Positions 9,832 to 18,437 of a stretch of DNA of 64,000 nt are shown one piece after another. Source of the DNA: a bacterium. Its GTDB lineage: Bacteria > SZUA-79 > Acidulodesulfobacterales > Acidulodesulfobacteraceae. The stretch is from contig JAJZVN010000002.1 in NCBI GenBank assembly GCA_021845685.1, forward strand, positions 62,001 to 126,000, written 5' to 3'. Position 1 is the first letter of the stretch, and each line of letters opens with the position of its first letter. The notes under the pieces are model-generated. The model worked only from the letters and a program-made list of their open reading frames with translations. It had not been told where the DNA came from and searched no databases. The position numbers and the translations under genes were made by a program.

Positions 9832-11613
9832 ATGGATAATAAGAAAATTTTTTTATTAAAATTAACAGTTTCATTGTTTATCTTTGTTACGGAAATTATT
9901 TATCTTTTTATTTTTTCAAATTTTTTCACTAATAAAAATTTAAATTATTATTTCTATTATTTTAACGACGTGAAATTAATTTTAATATTTATGCCTTTTA
10001 TAGTATGGTTTTTTTCTGCTTATTCGCTATCAAACATAATTTATAATAAATATATTTATTTAAAACCTGCAAAAAATAAAAAAATAAAAAAAGTTATTAA
10101 AAACGATGTTCTTTTATGGCCGGTTAAAGAAAACGAATTAAAATTAGTAATAGGCGAAATGCATAATAAAGACGGCAGCAGAAAAGAAAAACCTGATTGG
10201 CTTATTTTAAACGAAGACGGATTATATACGGGACTTATAATAATAGGTTCTACAGGTTCAGGCAAGACAAGTTCATGCGCCTATCCTTTTTTAGATCAGC
10301 TTTTAAACTGTAATAAAAATGACAAAAACAAAAAAATAGGCGGGTTAATTTTAGATGTTAAAGGAGATTTCTGGAAAACAGCGGCAGATATAATAAAAAA
10401 CTACGGGAGGCTTGACGATATTATAATTATAGAGCCGGGTTCAGGTTATTTTTATAATCCAGTCCATTATCCAAATTTAGATGTTTCTATAATTGCCGAA
10501 AGATTATATTCTGTTTTAGAAAATTTAAATTCTAACGACGGAAGACAGGACAGTTATTGGAAAGACAAGTCTATTAATCTATTGGCAAATTCAATCGGAT
10601 TGCTAAGGGTAACTTTTAAATATGTAGCGCTTGATGCAGTTTATGAAATTATATCCGATGAAGAAAAACTGTTGAATATAATTAATTATTCTAAAAATTT
10701 AATTGATTTAAAAAAAATAAATGATGATGATAAAAACAATTTAACTATGTATATAGATTATTTTTCAGGCAGCGACTATAAAAGTCTTGACGAAAGAACA
10801 AAAGGAATAATAAAAAGCGAATCATTAAGGGTTTGTTCCGATTTTATAAAACCTTTATATAAAAAAACATTTTGCGCGTCTGAAAAAGATTTAAATTTTC
10901 CCGGTTTTCAAGAAGTAATAAATAAAGGAAAAATAATTATTTTAAGAATGCCTGAATCTCAATACGGTTTAACAGGACGTGCAATAGGGATTATGCTTAA
11001 ACTTGATTATTTCAGGACAGTTTTAAACAGAGTTTACAATGCAGTCATAAATAATAAAATTAATACGGCAAGACCAGTTCTTTTTCTTTGCGACGAATAT
11101 CAGAATTATGTTACTTCGGGAGATATAGAATCGGATGCAGAATTTTTTGCAAGATGCAGGCAGTCAAAAGCAGTTAATATTATGCTTACGCAGAGTTATA
11201 GTTCTTTAAAATTAAAATTAGGTTCCGAAGAAAAACTTAATTCTCTTATCGGAAATATCAGATCTAATATATGGCTTTCTTTAAGCGACGATTATTCAAG
11301 AGAAAAAGCGTCAAAAATATGCGATAAAGAATTTAAAGCAAAAATTACGGAAAATATTACCGAACAGGATGATAGCGCTAAATTTAACTCATATATAGGC
11401 GGCTTATTATCCGATGACAACACATTATCTCAAGGTACAAGCAAAACAATGGAAAAAATGCCGGCATTTGATACCGATGATTTTGCAAATCTTAAACTTA
11501 ATCAGGCAATATATAGAATTTATTCCGATAAAGGTATTAAAGGACCAGGTATAGTCTATCTTCATCCTTATTATTTATCTAAATACAGGAGTTATTTTGA
11601 TATAGATAATTAA
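9832..11613 (+). CDS. VirD4/TraG-type coupling protein
   Basis: A 593-residue type IV coupling protein that would recruit substrates to the secretion channel. Two N-terminal transmembrane helices (about 8-33 and 45-65) are followed by a cytoplasmic NTPase domain with Walker A GSTGSGKT (about 139-146), the LDVKGDFW motif typical of TraG/VirD4 (about 180), and Walker B LFLCDEYQNY (about 416-425). A stretch containing RCRQSKAVNIMLTQSYSSL matches the family. Its presence implies a substrate-exporting system (DNA or protein), not just a pilus. A 156-bp AT-rich gap precedes the ATG. No relaxase gene lies nearby in the window. Confidence 0.93.
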   Translation: MDNKKIFLLKLTVSLFIFVTEIIYLFIFSNFFTNKNLNYYFYYFNDVKLILIFMPFIVWFFSAYSLSNIIYNKYIYLKPAKNKKIKKVIKNDVLLWPVKENELKLVIGEMHNKDGSRKEKPDWLILNEDGLYTGLIIIGSTGSGKTSSCAYPFLDQLLNCNKNDKNKKIGGLILDVKGDFWKTAADIIKNYGRLDDIIIIEPGSGYFYNPVHYPNLDVSIIAERLYSVLENLNSNDGRQDSYWKDKSINLLANSIGLLRVTFKYVALDAVYEIISDEEKLLNIINYSKNLIDLKKINDDDKNNLTMYIDYFSGSDYKSLDERTKGIIKSESLRVCSDFIKPLYKKTFCASEKDLNFPGFQEVINKGKIIILRMPESQYGLTGRAIGIMLKLDYFRTVLNRVYNAVINNKINTARPVLFLCDEYQNYVTSGDIESDAEFFARCRQSKAVNIMLTQSYSSLKLKLGSEEKLNSLIGNIRSNIWLSLSDDYSREKASKICDKEFKAKITENITEQDDSAKFNSYIGGLLSDDNTLSQGTSKTMEKMPAFDTDDFANLKLNQAIYRIYSDKGIKGPGIVYLHPYYLSKYRSYFDIDN

Positions 11614-11737
11614 TTTAAACGACAGCTTAATAGATAAATTTAAATTATTTATCATACATAACTTATTAATTGTTAATGATAATAATTAATTATAATAAAT
11701 TTTATTCTATGATTTTTATTAAATATGAATTTAAAAA

Positions 11738-12052
11738 ATGGATAATTCAAAAAAATACGGCAATAATGACGAACTGGATATTCTGGAAATAGCTTTTCTT
11801 TGTGTTTCAGGTTTATTTGCTTTATTTTACTTTTCAAACAGTGAGTTTAAATATTATATTGATTGTTTTTATACATTTGCAAGCTATGCTTTTAAGTATT
11901 TTACGGTTGTATCAATTTTATATTTAATTAATTTATATTTATTTTTCGCTGGCATTTACGGTTTATACGTAATAATTTTTGAAATAAAAGTTACTGGAGC
12001 CAAACTTAAAATGCATAATAAATTAGAAAATTTAAAAAAAGAGGATAATTAA
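11738..12052 (+). CDS. Small membrane protein in T4SS cluster
   Basis: A 104-residue protein with two or three hydrophobic segments (about 16-35, 42-65 and 66-84) and a charged C-terminus rich in Lys/Glu. No family is recognised. It is separated by a single base from the next gene, and a GAGG sequence inside its 3' end could serve that gene, so the two are probably co-translated. It may be an accessory inner-membrane part of the secretion system, but this is inferred from position. Confidence 0.6.
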   Translation: MDNSKKYGNNDELDILEIAFLCVSGLFALFYFSNSEFKYYIDCFYTFASYAFKYFTVVSILYLINLYLFFAGIYGLYVIIFEIKVTGAKLKMHNKLENLKKEDN

Positions 12053-12053
12053 A

Positions 12054-13049
12054 TTGGAAAATAAAATATTTAAAGATAATTATTATAAATTTTTATCATC
12101 GCTGCTATTGCTATATTTTTATTTATTTTTATTGGTTTCATTAGTATTTTGCATATATAGTAAAACAGCAGATGCCCAGCCGTATTCAAATTTAGCTGAA
12201 TACAGTTTTAAAAATAGATTATATATCCATAAGCTTCCTATAAAATCAAATATAATTTATAAACTTAATACCGCATTGGGTTATGTAAGTATTATAACGC
12301 TTCCGTGTATTCCGTTAAATGTGGCGATAGGCAGCGCATCGGATTTTTCTGAACAGATTGTAGGAAGACAAATATTTATTAAACCAATAACTTATAATAA
12401 TAAAATTAATACAAACCTTGAAATTTTAACTAAATACGGACTTATTAATATTCTTTTAAAAATTACTAAGCCTGAATATGTAACTTATAATTTAAATTTA
12501 ACGCAAAGAATCAATAATGTTTTTATTTTAAATTATATAAAAGCTAAAATTAAAAAAGAAAAAGAAATATTAAATCAGAAATATGATAAAAAATTCAACC
12601 TGCTTAAAAAAGAACGGCTAACAATAAAAAAACAAAAAAAAGAAATTATGAACCTTGTTTTAGCGGTCAACAGAATTAAAATTAACAAAAAAATCAGAAA
12701 AAAAGGATTAGTATTAACAATTATTTCTTTAAGCCGCATCGGAAAATTTTTTTATTTGCAATATCAAATTACAAACACGACAAATAGCAGTTTTTTTATT
12801 AGAAATATTTATTTATATTTAGAAACGGGAGAAGATTTTTTTAACGGATATAATCCTGCAGGTATAAAGGAAATAAACATAATCAACAGTACGCCTCATA
12901 ATAAACCGTATATGCCTTACAAAATCATAAGAAATGTTATTGTATTTAAAAGAAATAAATTAAAACAAGGAAATAATATAAAATTTTCCGTTCACATATT
13001 AATTCATGGAAAATTTATTAAATTAAATATAGGCAATATATTAAAATAA
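12054..13049 (+). CDS. Divergent VirB9/TrbG/TraK-like outer-membrane core protein
   Basis: A 331-residue exported protein with a hydrophobic signal/anchor segment at about residues 14-37. Residues ~75-140 carry a VirB9-like pattern: a strand, then VAIGSASDFSEQ, then GRQIFIKP, then TNLEILTKYG, then alternating hydrophobics. This parallels the VirB9/TrbG N-terminal domain, where a G-D/S-x-W stretch is followed by xxLFIKPxxxxxxTNLxVxT. A Lys/Glu-rich coiled coil (about 165-205) is inserted before a C-terminal beta-rich domain. VirB9 would form the outer-membrane core ring with VirB10. It starts at TTG, with GAGG ten bases upstream. The gene is displaced from the usual virB8-virB9-virB10 order, so the call is moderate. 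Confidence 0.55.
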   Translation: MENKIFKDNYYKFLSSLLLLYFYLFLLVSLVFCIYSKTADAQPYSNLAEYSFKNRLYIHKLPIKSNIIYKLNTALGYVSIITLPCIPLNVAIGSASDFSEQIVGRQIFIKPITYNNKINTNLEILTKYGLINILLKITKPEYVTYNLNLTQRINNVFILNYIKAKIKKEKEILNQKYDKKFNLLKKERLTIKKQKKEIMNLVLAVNRIKINKKIRKKGLVLTIISLSRIGKFFYLQYQITNTTNSSFFIRNIYLYLETGEDFFNGYNPAGIKEINIINSTPHNKPYMPYKIIRNVIVFKRNKLKQGNNIKFSVHILIHGKFIKLNIGNILK

Positions 13050-13414
13050 AAAGATTATAAAATCAAAAAAATATTTTTTAATTATAAACATTTATATTCA
13101 CAGCAATTATAATTTTAACCAATTTTTTAATCAATTTATATAAATTGATTAAAATTTCTAAAAATTGCAATATACATTATAATACATAATACATAATACA
13201 AAATAATACATTAAAAACAGTCTTTATATTGCATATTGTATAGTGTTAATCCTAATTTAAAATTTTATATCTGAAATTTTTAGTTTTTTTTATTTTTATT
13301 GATGTTATTTTAAAATTATATTATATTAAATGTAGTATAATATAATTTTAAATATACAAATTTTATATAATAATATTATTTTAAATTAAATTTTAAATAT
13401 TATAGGGTTTTAAA
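13050..13414. other. 364-bp noncoding gap after the VirB9-like gene
   Basis: Very AT-rich and without a plausible gene. It holds a 30-bp perfect palindrome at 13125-13154 (listed separately) and short repeats such as ATACATAATACATAATAC near 13182-13200. Nothing else is recognised. Confidence 0.6.
13125..13154. terminator. 30-bp perfect palindrome (terminator or binding site)
   Basis: The arm TTTTAATCAATTTAT pairs perfectly with its complement through a centre between 13139 and 13140. It lies about 75 bases after the VirB9-like stop and about 260 bases before the next gene. It could be an AT-only hairpin ending the secretion operon or a dimeric regulator site. Both are inference, but such an exact palindrome is unlikely by chance even at this base composition. 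Confidence 0.4.
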
Positions 13415-14176
13415 ATGAATAAAAAATCTCCTATTTCAATAATTTCAAGTTTTGTTTTGTTTTTATTTTTAATCGGTTTTAATTTATTTTTTATTAAATC
13501 CGCAAATGCGCTTAATAATTCAATTGCTATGCTTAATGCGCACAAATTAAAATACGTTAGCGCTGTTTATGCTTCAAATCCTATTATTTATGCTATATAT
13601 GTAAAATATTCAGGTGAACCATTAACAAAAAAGGTTATTTCTACATATATTAAAATTGTTAATCCGTCAAAATACAAGCACGACCGTTTCAACGCATTTC
13701 TATGGCAAAAACTTTATTATAAAGATAAAATAAGATTTAAGAAATTACTGGATTATATTTCTCAAGTTCATTGTTTTAAAGAATATATTAAAGCAGATAT
13801 CGGCAATTATAACTTTAAAAAAGACGGTTTTTATTTAAGATATTACAGGTCAAAAAAAATTATTCAAAACGGTATGAAGACTCATAGAAATATTGATTTT
13901 ATAAAGTCAATTCACGGAAATATTTATTATTTATTTAAAAATTTAACCGTTGATAATATTAATGCAGGAAATTTCAATTTTATTAAAGTAAATTATAACA
14001 GGGCTAAACAATTTGTAGATTCAAGAACCGGAGATTTTGGACATATAGGCCGGAGTATTTTTTTAGAGTATTGCTATAAGCCCATAAAAGCTAAAAATAA
14101 TATTTTAAAAGTTAAAATAACAAAAGTTTTTGTATATAATAATAAAAATAAAAGTAAATTAATAGGAAGCTTTTAA
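13415..14176 (+). CDS. Exported protein of unknown function next to T4SS genes
   Basis: A 253-residue protein with a clear N-terminal signal peptide (hydrophobic about 9-30, ending SANA). The mature part is Lys/Tyr/Asn-rich with no transmembrane segment. Two cysteines (in VHCFKEY at about residue 111 and EYCYKP at about 220) could form a disulfide. I recognise no family. A GGGTTTT stretch precedes the ATG, a weak ribosome binding site. It follows the secretion cluster on the same strand but behind a palindrome, so it may be its own transcription unit. It could be a secreted accessory protein; no function can be assigned. Confidence 0.65.
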   Translation: MNKKSPISIISSFVLFLFLIGFNLFFIKSANALNNSIAMLNAHKLKYVSAVYASNPIIYAIYVKYSGEPLTKKVISTYIKIVNPSKYKHDRFNAFLWQKLYYKDKIRFKKLLDYISQVHCFKEYIKADIGNYNFKKDGFYLRYYRSKKIIQNGMKTHRNIDFIKSIHGNIYYLFKNLTVDNINAGNFNFIKVNYNRAKQFVDSRTGDFGHIGRSIFLEYCYKPIKAKNNILKVKITKVFVYNNKNKSKLIGSF

Positions 14177-14221
14177 GAAAACAGTCGTATAATTTTACTA
14201 AATTTTATTAGAGAGATATTT

Positions 14222-14398
14222 AAAAAATGCCGATAAAGATTGTTAAATATAACACAATGCTTTGATAATACCGGATCCATGCATTCGCAGGAATGACATC
14301 CAATTGGTGAACTTTTAAAATTTCTCAAAGTCTTTCCCGTGTAGGCGGGAAAGATCCGAAGATAAAAATGCTCGCCGTTTCTGTTTACCGGTAATTAA
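14222..14398. repeat. R1 dispersed repeat, copy A (diverged)
   Basis: A ~175-bp element related to the copies at 18008 and 24665. It has a left end like AAAATGCCGATA, an internal CATTCGCAGGAATGACATCC segment, TTTCCCGTGTAGGCGGGAAA and a degraded right end. It fills most of the gap between the exported protein gene and rluB, marking the right limit of the secretion cluster. Confidence 0.65.
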
Positions 14399-14417
14399 TT
14401 AATATAGAGGAATATAA

Positions 14418-15449
14418 TTGAATAATCATAATGATAATATTAATAAGATAGGAAATATAAGATTAAACAAATTTATCGCTCTGCATACCGGGGTTTCAAG
14501 ACGTGCAGCCGATGAAATAATAAGAGAAGGCAGAATTACTTTAAACGGAAAAAAAATTAATCAGCTTGCAACAGCCGTAGCCGATAAAGATATTGTTCTG
14601 CTTGACGAAAAAAGAATAGGGGCTGCAGATAAAAATTTTATCTATTTAATGATTAATAAACCAAAAGCGTTTCTTACTTCAAGAAAATCCGAAAAGGGTT
14701 TCAGGACGGTTATGGATTTAATAGATAAACCGGAAATAGCCAAATTTGTTTTTCCGGTAGGACGGCTTGATTTTATGAGCGAAGGTTTATTGCTAATGAC
14801 TAATGACGGAGATTTTGCTTACAAAGTTACCCATCCTAAATTTAATGTTATAAAATCATATATAGTCGAAGTTAAAGGCGACGTTACGCCTGAAATATTC
14901 GCTAAAATTAAAAAAGGAGTATATTTAAACGATGTCGGTCTTCTAAAACCGCATAATGTAAAAGTTATTAAAAAAAATTTAAATAAATATATTTTATTAA
15001 TTGATTTAAAAAACGGAAAAAACAGGGAAATAAGAAAAATCCTTGAATTTCTTAACTTAGAAATTATTTTATTAAGAAGGATTAAAATAGGCGGTCTTCC
15101 TATCGGAGATTTACGCTCCGGCGAATTTAAAATAATAAAAAAAAATATTGCAGAGCTTGTATTTAAAAAAGAGATTAAAATTGAAGATAAAGAACAAGAA
15201 AAAAAGGAGTTCAGCACGGGTGCGAAAAGCAAACTTTATTCTAAAAACTTTAAAGACAGCGATAAATATCATAGCGGGGATAAAGGCAAAAGCAAAAATG
15301 GCAGAAGTAATATTCTTACAGGCAAAAAAAAGGGTGAGGATATAATCTTAAAAAATAATTTACATACTAAATATAAAGATAGTAATGGTAAGGTGATTGT
15401 CAGTCTATCAAAAAAACCGATTACAAAAATAAATAAATCAGTGCGCTAA
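14418..15449 (+). CDS. rluB: RluB/RsuA-family rRNA pseudouridine synthase
   Basis: Converts a specific uridine of ribosomal RNA to pseudouridine. It has an N-terminal S4 RNA-binding domain (about residues 11-60, RLNKFIALHTGVSRRAADEII) and a pseudouridine synthase domain with the catalytic motif GRLDFMSEGLLLMTNDG, whose Asp is residue 118. The GKNREIRK motif near 200 is also typical. The C-terminal ~95 residues form a Lys/Ser-rich basic tail, common in RluB. The start is TTG with AGAGGA 7 bases upstream. The RluB versus RsuA/RluE assignment rests on the S4 domain and basic tail and is less certain than the family. The next gene starts 4 bases after its stop. Confidence 0.9.
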   Translation: MNNHNDNINKIGNIRLNKFIALHTGVSRRAADEIIREGRITLNGKKINQLATAVADKDIVLLDEKRIGAADKNFIYLMINKPKAFLTSRKSEKGFRTVMDLIDKPEIAKFVFPVGRLDFMSEGLLLMTNDGDFAYKVTHPKFNVIKSYIVEVKGDVTPEIFAKIKKGVYLNDVGLLKPHNVKVIKKNLNKYILLIDLKNGKNREIRKILEFLNLEIILLRRIKIGGLPIGDLRSGEFKIIKKNIAELVFKKEIKIEDKEQEKKEFSTGAKSKLYSKNFKDSDKYHSGDKGKSKNGRSNILTGKKKGEDIILKNNLHTKYKDSNGKVIVSLSKKPITKINKSVR

Positions 15450-15452
15450 AAA

Positions 15453-15809
15453 ATGAAAGTAGAAAAAGTAATATATTATTCTTCCGAAAACGGGGTCAGC
15501 CCCGTATTAAAATATATTGAGTCGTTAGATGAAAACACAAAAGAATTAATTTATAATTCAATTAATACATTTGCCAAAGAATTTCCTGAGGTTAAGACCG
15601 TTAAAATAAAGCATATGAGAGATAAATTCTGGAAAATTAAATTGACTGACAGGTTTAAAAGAAATCACAGAATCGTTTATGTCGTAATTAATAATACTGC
15701 TATAATTCTTCACGCATTTCAAAAACGCAACGCTAAACATCCGCCTGTCACTAAAATGGGCGTCCCTGGCAGATTAAACGATATTATAGGAAGATTATCA
15801 TTATTATAA
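15453..15809 (+). CDS. RelE/HigB-superfamily (Gp49-like) toxin-fold protein, no antitoxin seen
   Basis: A 118-residue protein matching the phage-derived Gp49-like/HigB group of the RelE superfamily. It has an N-terminal VEKVIYYSSENGVSPVLKYIESL, a central KIKHMRDKFWKIKL (the L-x-x-G-L/F-W-E-x-R region), then RNHRIVYVVINNTAIILHAFQKR. In the family these are ribosome-dependent or related mRNA endonuclease toxins, normally followed by an HTH antitoxin. None is encoded in the 150 bases downstream or upstream. It is coupled to rluB, starting 4 bases after the rluB stop. It may be a domesticated or solitary member, and activity is unproven. Confidence 0.75.
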   Translation: MKVEKVIYYSSENGVSPVLKYIESLDENTKELIYNSINTFAKEFPEVKTVKIKHMRDKFWKIKLTDRFKRNHRIVYVVINNTAIILHAFQKRNAKHPPVTKMGVPGRLNDIIGRLSLL

Positions 15810-15839
15810 AGATAATATTATAAAAATAATAATGATATC

Positions 15840-15935
15840 GCAAAAATACAGTCAAATAAATATTAATAATAATAATATTAATATTAATATTAATAATAAA
15901 TAATAGAGATAGATAGATGGATAGATAGATTAAAG
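15840..15935. repeat. Simple-sequence tract (TAATAT and GATA repeats)
   Basis: ATTAATATTAATATTAAT-type repeats run directly into GATAGATAGATGGATAGATAG. This is low-complexity DNA between the toxin-like gene and the convergent scpA. It shows no coding potential. Confidence 0.7.
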
Positions 15936-15965
15936 TCTGCGGAATATTAAATAATTAATATTTTT

Positions 15966-16841
15966 TTAATTAATGTTTTCGATTTTTAATTTATAATTTA
16001 ATAATTCATCTTCATTGAATAGCGAGATATAAATTTCTCCAAAATCTTCTTCCTGATATATTTTAATTATTGTAAGCCTTGACATTTCTAATATTGATAA
16101 AAAATATATTATAAATAATTCTTTACTATTATAACTATTACAATAAATAGATATAAGTTCTGAAAATTTTATTGCTTTTGAATCTTGCAGCATATTAACT
16201 ATTTCAATTATTTTTTCTTTTATAGAAAATTTTATTTTTTTTAATTCATAAAAATCAATTCTTGATTTAGCTTCTTTTGCTATATAGTAAAATGCTTTTG
16301 AAAGGGCATATATATTAGCCTCAAATAACAAACTATCATTTTTTTCAATGATACTATCAATTCTGCTATTATTGATGCTAATATTAAACACATCCCTGCC
16401 TAAAATAGGTTTATTATCTAAAAAAGAGGCAATTTCTTTAACTTTTTGATATTCTATTAGCATATATGCTAATTCATTTCTTGGATCACCGTCTGTACTG
16501 CTATCGGAGAGGGATTCATCCTGAGTAATGCTTTTCGGCAGCAGCATTAATGACTTTAGATATATAAGATGAGCTGCCATAACAATGAAATCGCCACCTA
16601 TATCAATATTAATATATTTGCCTATATTAAAACTATTATTATTTAGTTGATTTTCATTTAACCCTATAGCATTTAAATAATCTTCCGTTATTTCTTTTAT
16701 CGGTATATCATAAATATTAATTTTTTTCTTTTTTATCAGAGATAAAAGCAAATCAAGGGGTCCTTCAAAGAATTCAAGTTTTACCGTATTGACAGAGTTA
16801 TTCACTTCAATATTATAATTATTTTCATTATCGGGATGCAT
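15966..16841 (-). CDS. scpA: Segregation and condensation protein A
   Basis: The kleisin subunit of the Smc-ScpAB condensin, which bridges Smc heads in chromosome organisation. The N-terminal signature is clear: VKLEFFEGPLDLLLSLIKKKKINIYDIPI (split here at residues ~23-52), followed by the helical kleisin region and a C-terminal winged-helix part (about 200-285). The length (291) is slightly above the family's usual 240-270 because of short Asn/Ser-rich inserts. The usual partner scpB is not adjacent. An R2 repeat lies directly upstream of the start (16858-17012). Confidence 0.92.
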   Translation of the reverse strand: MHPDNENNYNIEVNNSVNTVKLEFFEGPLDLLLSLIKKKKINIYDIPIKEITEDYLNAIGLNENQLNNNSFNIGKYINIDIGGDFIVMAAHLIYLKSLMLLPKSITQDESLSDSSTDGDPRNELAYMLIEYQKVKEIASFLDNKPILGRDVFNISINNSRIDSIIEKNDSLLFEANIYALSKAFYYIAKEAKSRIDFYELKKIKFSIKEKIIEIVNMLQDSKAIKFSELISIYCNSYNSKELFIIYFLSILEMSRLTIIKIYQEEDFGEIYISLFNEDELLNYKLKIENIN

Positions 16842-16857
16842 ATTTTGATATTATCCT

Positions 16858-17012
16858 AATTCAACTTCATAGTTTTTATTATTATAAAATTATAACTTAT
16901 TGATATTGTTGCATTTTATTTTTTATTTTGTAGTTCCCATAGACATCTTTATTGCCCCCATAAATATAGTAATATCAATATGCTACTGTTAATTATGGTG
17001 AAGTCGGGCTAA
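16858..17012. repeat. R2 dispersed repeat, copy A
   Basis: A 155-bp element with imperfect terminal inverted repeats: left TAATTCAACTTCAT, right ATGGTGAAGTCGGGCTA. Two nearly identical copies lie at 34727-34886 and 62195-62381. The interior is also conserved, including a TTGATATTGTTGCATTTTAT segment that can pair with the later AATATCAATATGC. It is noncoding. It may be a miniature inverted-repeat element or a structured RNA. Confidence 0.75.
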
Positions 17013-17159
17013 TGCCTATTATAAATTTATACAATATAAGAACAATTATCGTCTTGTGCCCCCCCCCGATTTTAGCGGTTAAAATGAAGTTAGCAGTTAA
17101 AATATGGAGCTTCGCGGCAATTTTTGGTGAATTGAAACAGGAGTTTTATATTTTTTAAC

Positions 17160-17882
17160 TTAAATATTTCTTAATATTAGATTATTTACAATAAAGTTAA
17201 ATCCTGCTATAAAAAAATTATACGGGTCAATTAATAATAAAATTAATATAACAAAAATTCCGAACGGTTCCAAGCGGCTTAAAAATGAAGACAGAGGCTC
17301 AGGAAGTATACTTACGGCGACTCTTCCTCCGTCTAAAGGCGGTATCGGTATTAAATTAAAAAGACCTAAAATAACATTAATCATAATACTGATAAAAAGC
17401 ATAAAAGTAACCGGATATATGAAATCTTTAAAAAAAATACCTGTATTTGAGACATCCTGAAATTTAAATGTATGTAAAAATTCAAATAAATATAAATTCA
17501 TTATTGGATAATTAAATAAAATAATTTTTAATAATATAAATGAAACAAAGGCAAGAATAAAATTAGTTACCGGACCTGCCGCCGCAACAAAAGCAGTATC
17601 TCTTTTAGGATTTTTTAACCCGTTAAAATTAACGGGAACCGGTTTTGCGTAACCGAATAAAAAAGGGGAGCCTATAATAATCAAGATAAGGGGCAGCAGA
17701 ATAGTTCCAAAAGGGTCTATATGTTTTACGGGGTTAAGAGTGAGCCTGCCGGCATTTTTTGCCGTATCGTCTCCAAATAAATGGGCTACAAAGCCATGTG
17801 AAACTTCGTGTAAAATAATTGCCGCCAATACGGGAATTATTGCAATAGCAATGAGCTGAATAGTATTGTTCATATTTTCCAA
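17160..17882 (-). CDS. Site-2 protease family (M50) membrane metalloprotease
   Basis: A polytopic intramembrane zinc protease of the short M50 type (YwhC/SpoIVFB-like, no PDZ domain). The zinc-binding HEVSH motif (residues 25-29, HExxH) sits in the first transmembrane helix. The second active-site motif, NLIPIPPLDGGRV (NPxxDG-like, Asp near 183), sits in a later helix. Four to six hydrophobic segments are visible across 240 residues, the normal length. The substrate is unknown. Such short forms are common housekeeping genes often found near scpA/trpS, and scpA does lie downstream here. Confidence 0.9.
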   Translation of the reverse strand: MENMNNTIQLIAIAIIPVLAAIILHEVSHGFVAHLFGDDTAKNAGRLTLNPVKHIDPFGTILLPLILIIIGSPFLFGYAKPVPVNFNGLKNPKRDTAFVAAAGPVTNFILAFVSFILLKIILFNYPIMNLYLFEFLHTFKFQDVSNTGIFFKDFIYPVTFMLFISIMINVILGLFNLIPIPPLDGGRVAVSILPEPLSSFLSRLEPFGIFVILILLLIDPYNFFIAGFNFIVNNLILRNI

Positions 17883-18007
17883 CCTTATCCTTATTCTTAA
17901 TTTATAAAATAAAAAATATAATTAAGATTTAATTTAATAAATTTAAATATTATATAATTTATATAATATTTAAATAAATTTTTGTATATATTGAATTTCT
18001 ATATATA

Positions 18008-18172
18008 CCCAAAATTACCGATAGAGATTATTGAACATATCTCAATGTATTAAGGACACTGGATTCTTGTTTTCGCAAGAATAACATCTTACGAGTAAAC
18101 TTTTAAAATCCATCAAAGTCATTTCCGCGTAAGCGGGAAACCAGAATAAAATTTTCTATCAGTAATTTTGGG
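18008..18172. repeat. R1 dispersed repeat, copy B (intact)
   Basis: A 165-bp element with ~17-bp terminal inverted repeats: CCCAAAATTACCGATAG on the left and CTATCAGTAATTTTGGG on the right, with one mismatch. The interior has TTTTCGCAAGAATAACATC and TTTCCGCGTAAGCGGGAAA hairpin segments. ATATA flanks both sides, which could be a short target duplication but carries little information in AT-rich DNA. Confidence 0.8.
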
Positions 18173-18340
18173 ATATAATTAATGATATATTTAAATATTT
18201 CATTATTGTATAATATTTGTATATGATTAATCAATTAATAAAATTATTAAAATTGATAAATTCAATAAAGATACACGGTGTCCCGCCTAAATTATATAGG
18301 GCTTAAAAATATTATAAAATATTATTTTATCAAACAAATC

Positions 18341-18388
18341 AAGATAAGATAAGATAAGTAAGATAAGATAAGATTAAGATAAGATAAA
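18341..18388. repeat. AAGATA tandem repeat
   Basis: About nine imperfect units of AAGAT(A) occur just upstream of the large radical SAM gene. Copy number could vary by slippage. An effect on expression is only a possibility. Confidence 0.75.
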
Positions 18389-18437
18389 TAAAAAAATTTT
18401 ATATTTTTCTTTATTTTACATAATTAATTAAATTTAA

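Larger units (their letters stand above)
17883..18437. other. 555-bp divergent gap with repeats
   Basis: The gap lies between the divergent M50 protease and radical SAM genes. It holds R1 copy B (18008-18172) and an AAGATAAG-type tandem tract (18341-18388), each listed separately. The remainder is AT-rich with no recognised gene. Promoters for both flanking genes should lie here but cannot be picked out confidently. Confidence 0.6.

Noticed and set aside
15148-15345. 65-residue frame inside the 3' part of rluB
   Set aside because: It overlaps the basic tail of rluB in another frame, and its Lys-rich content reflects the same bases.
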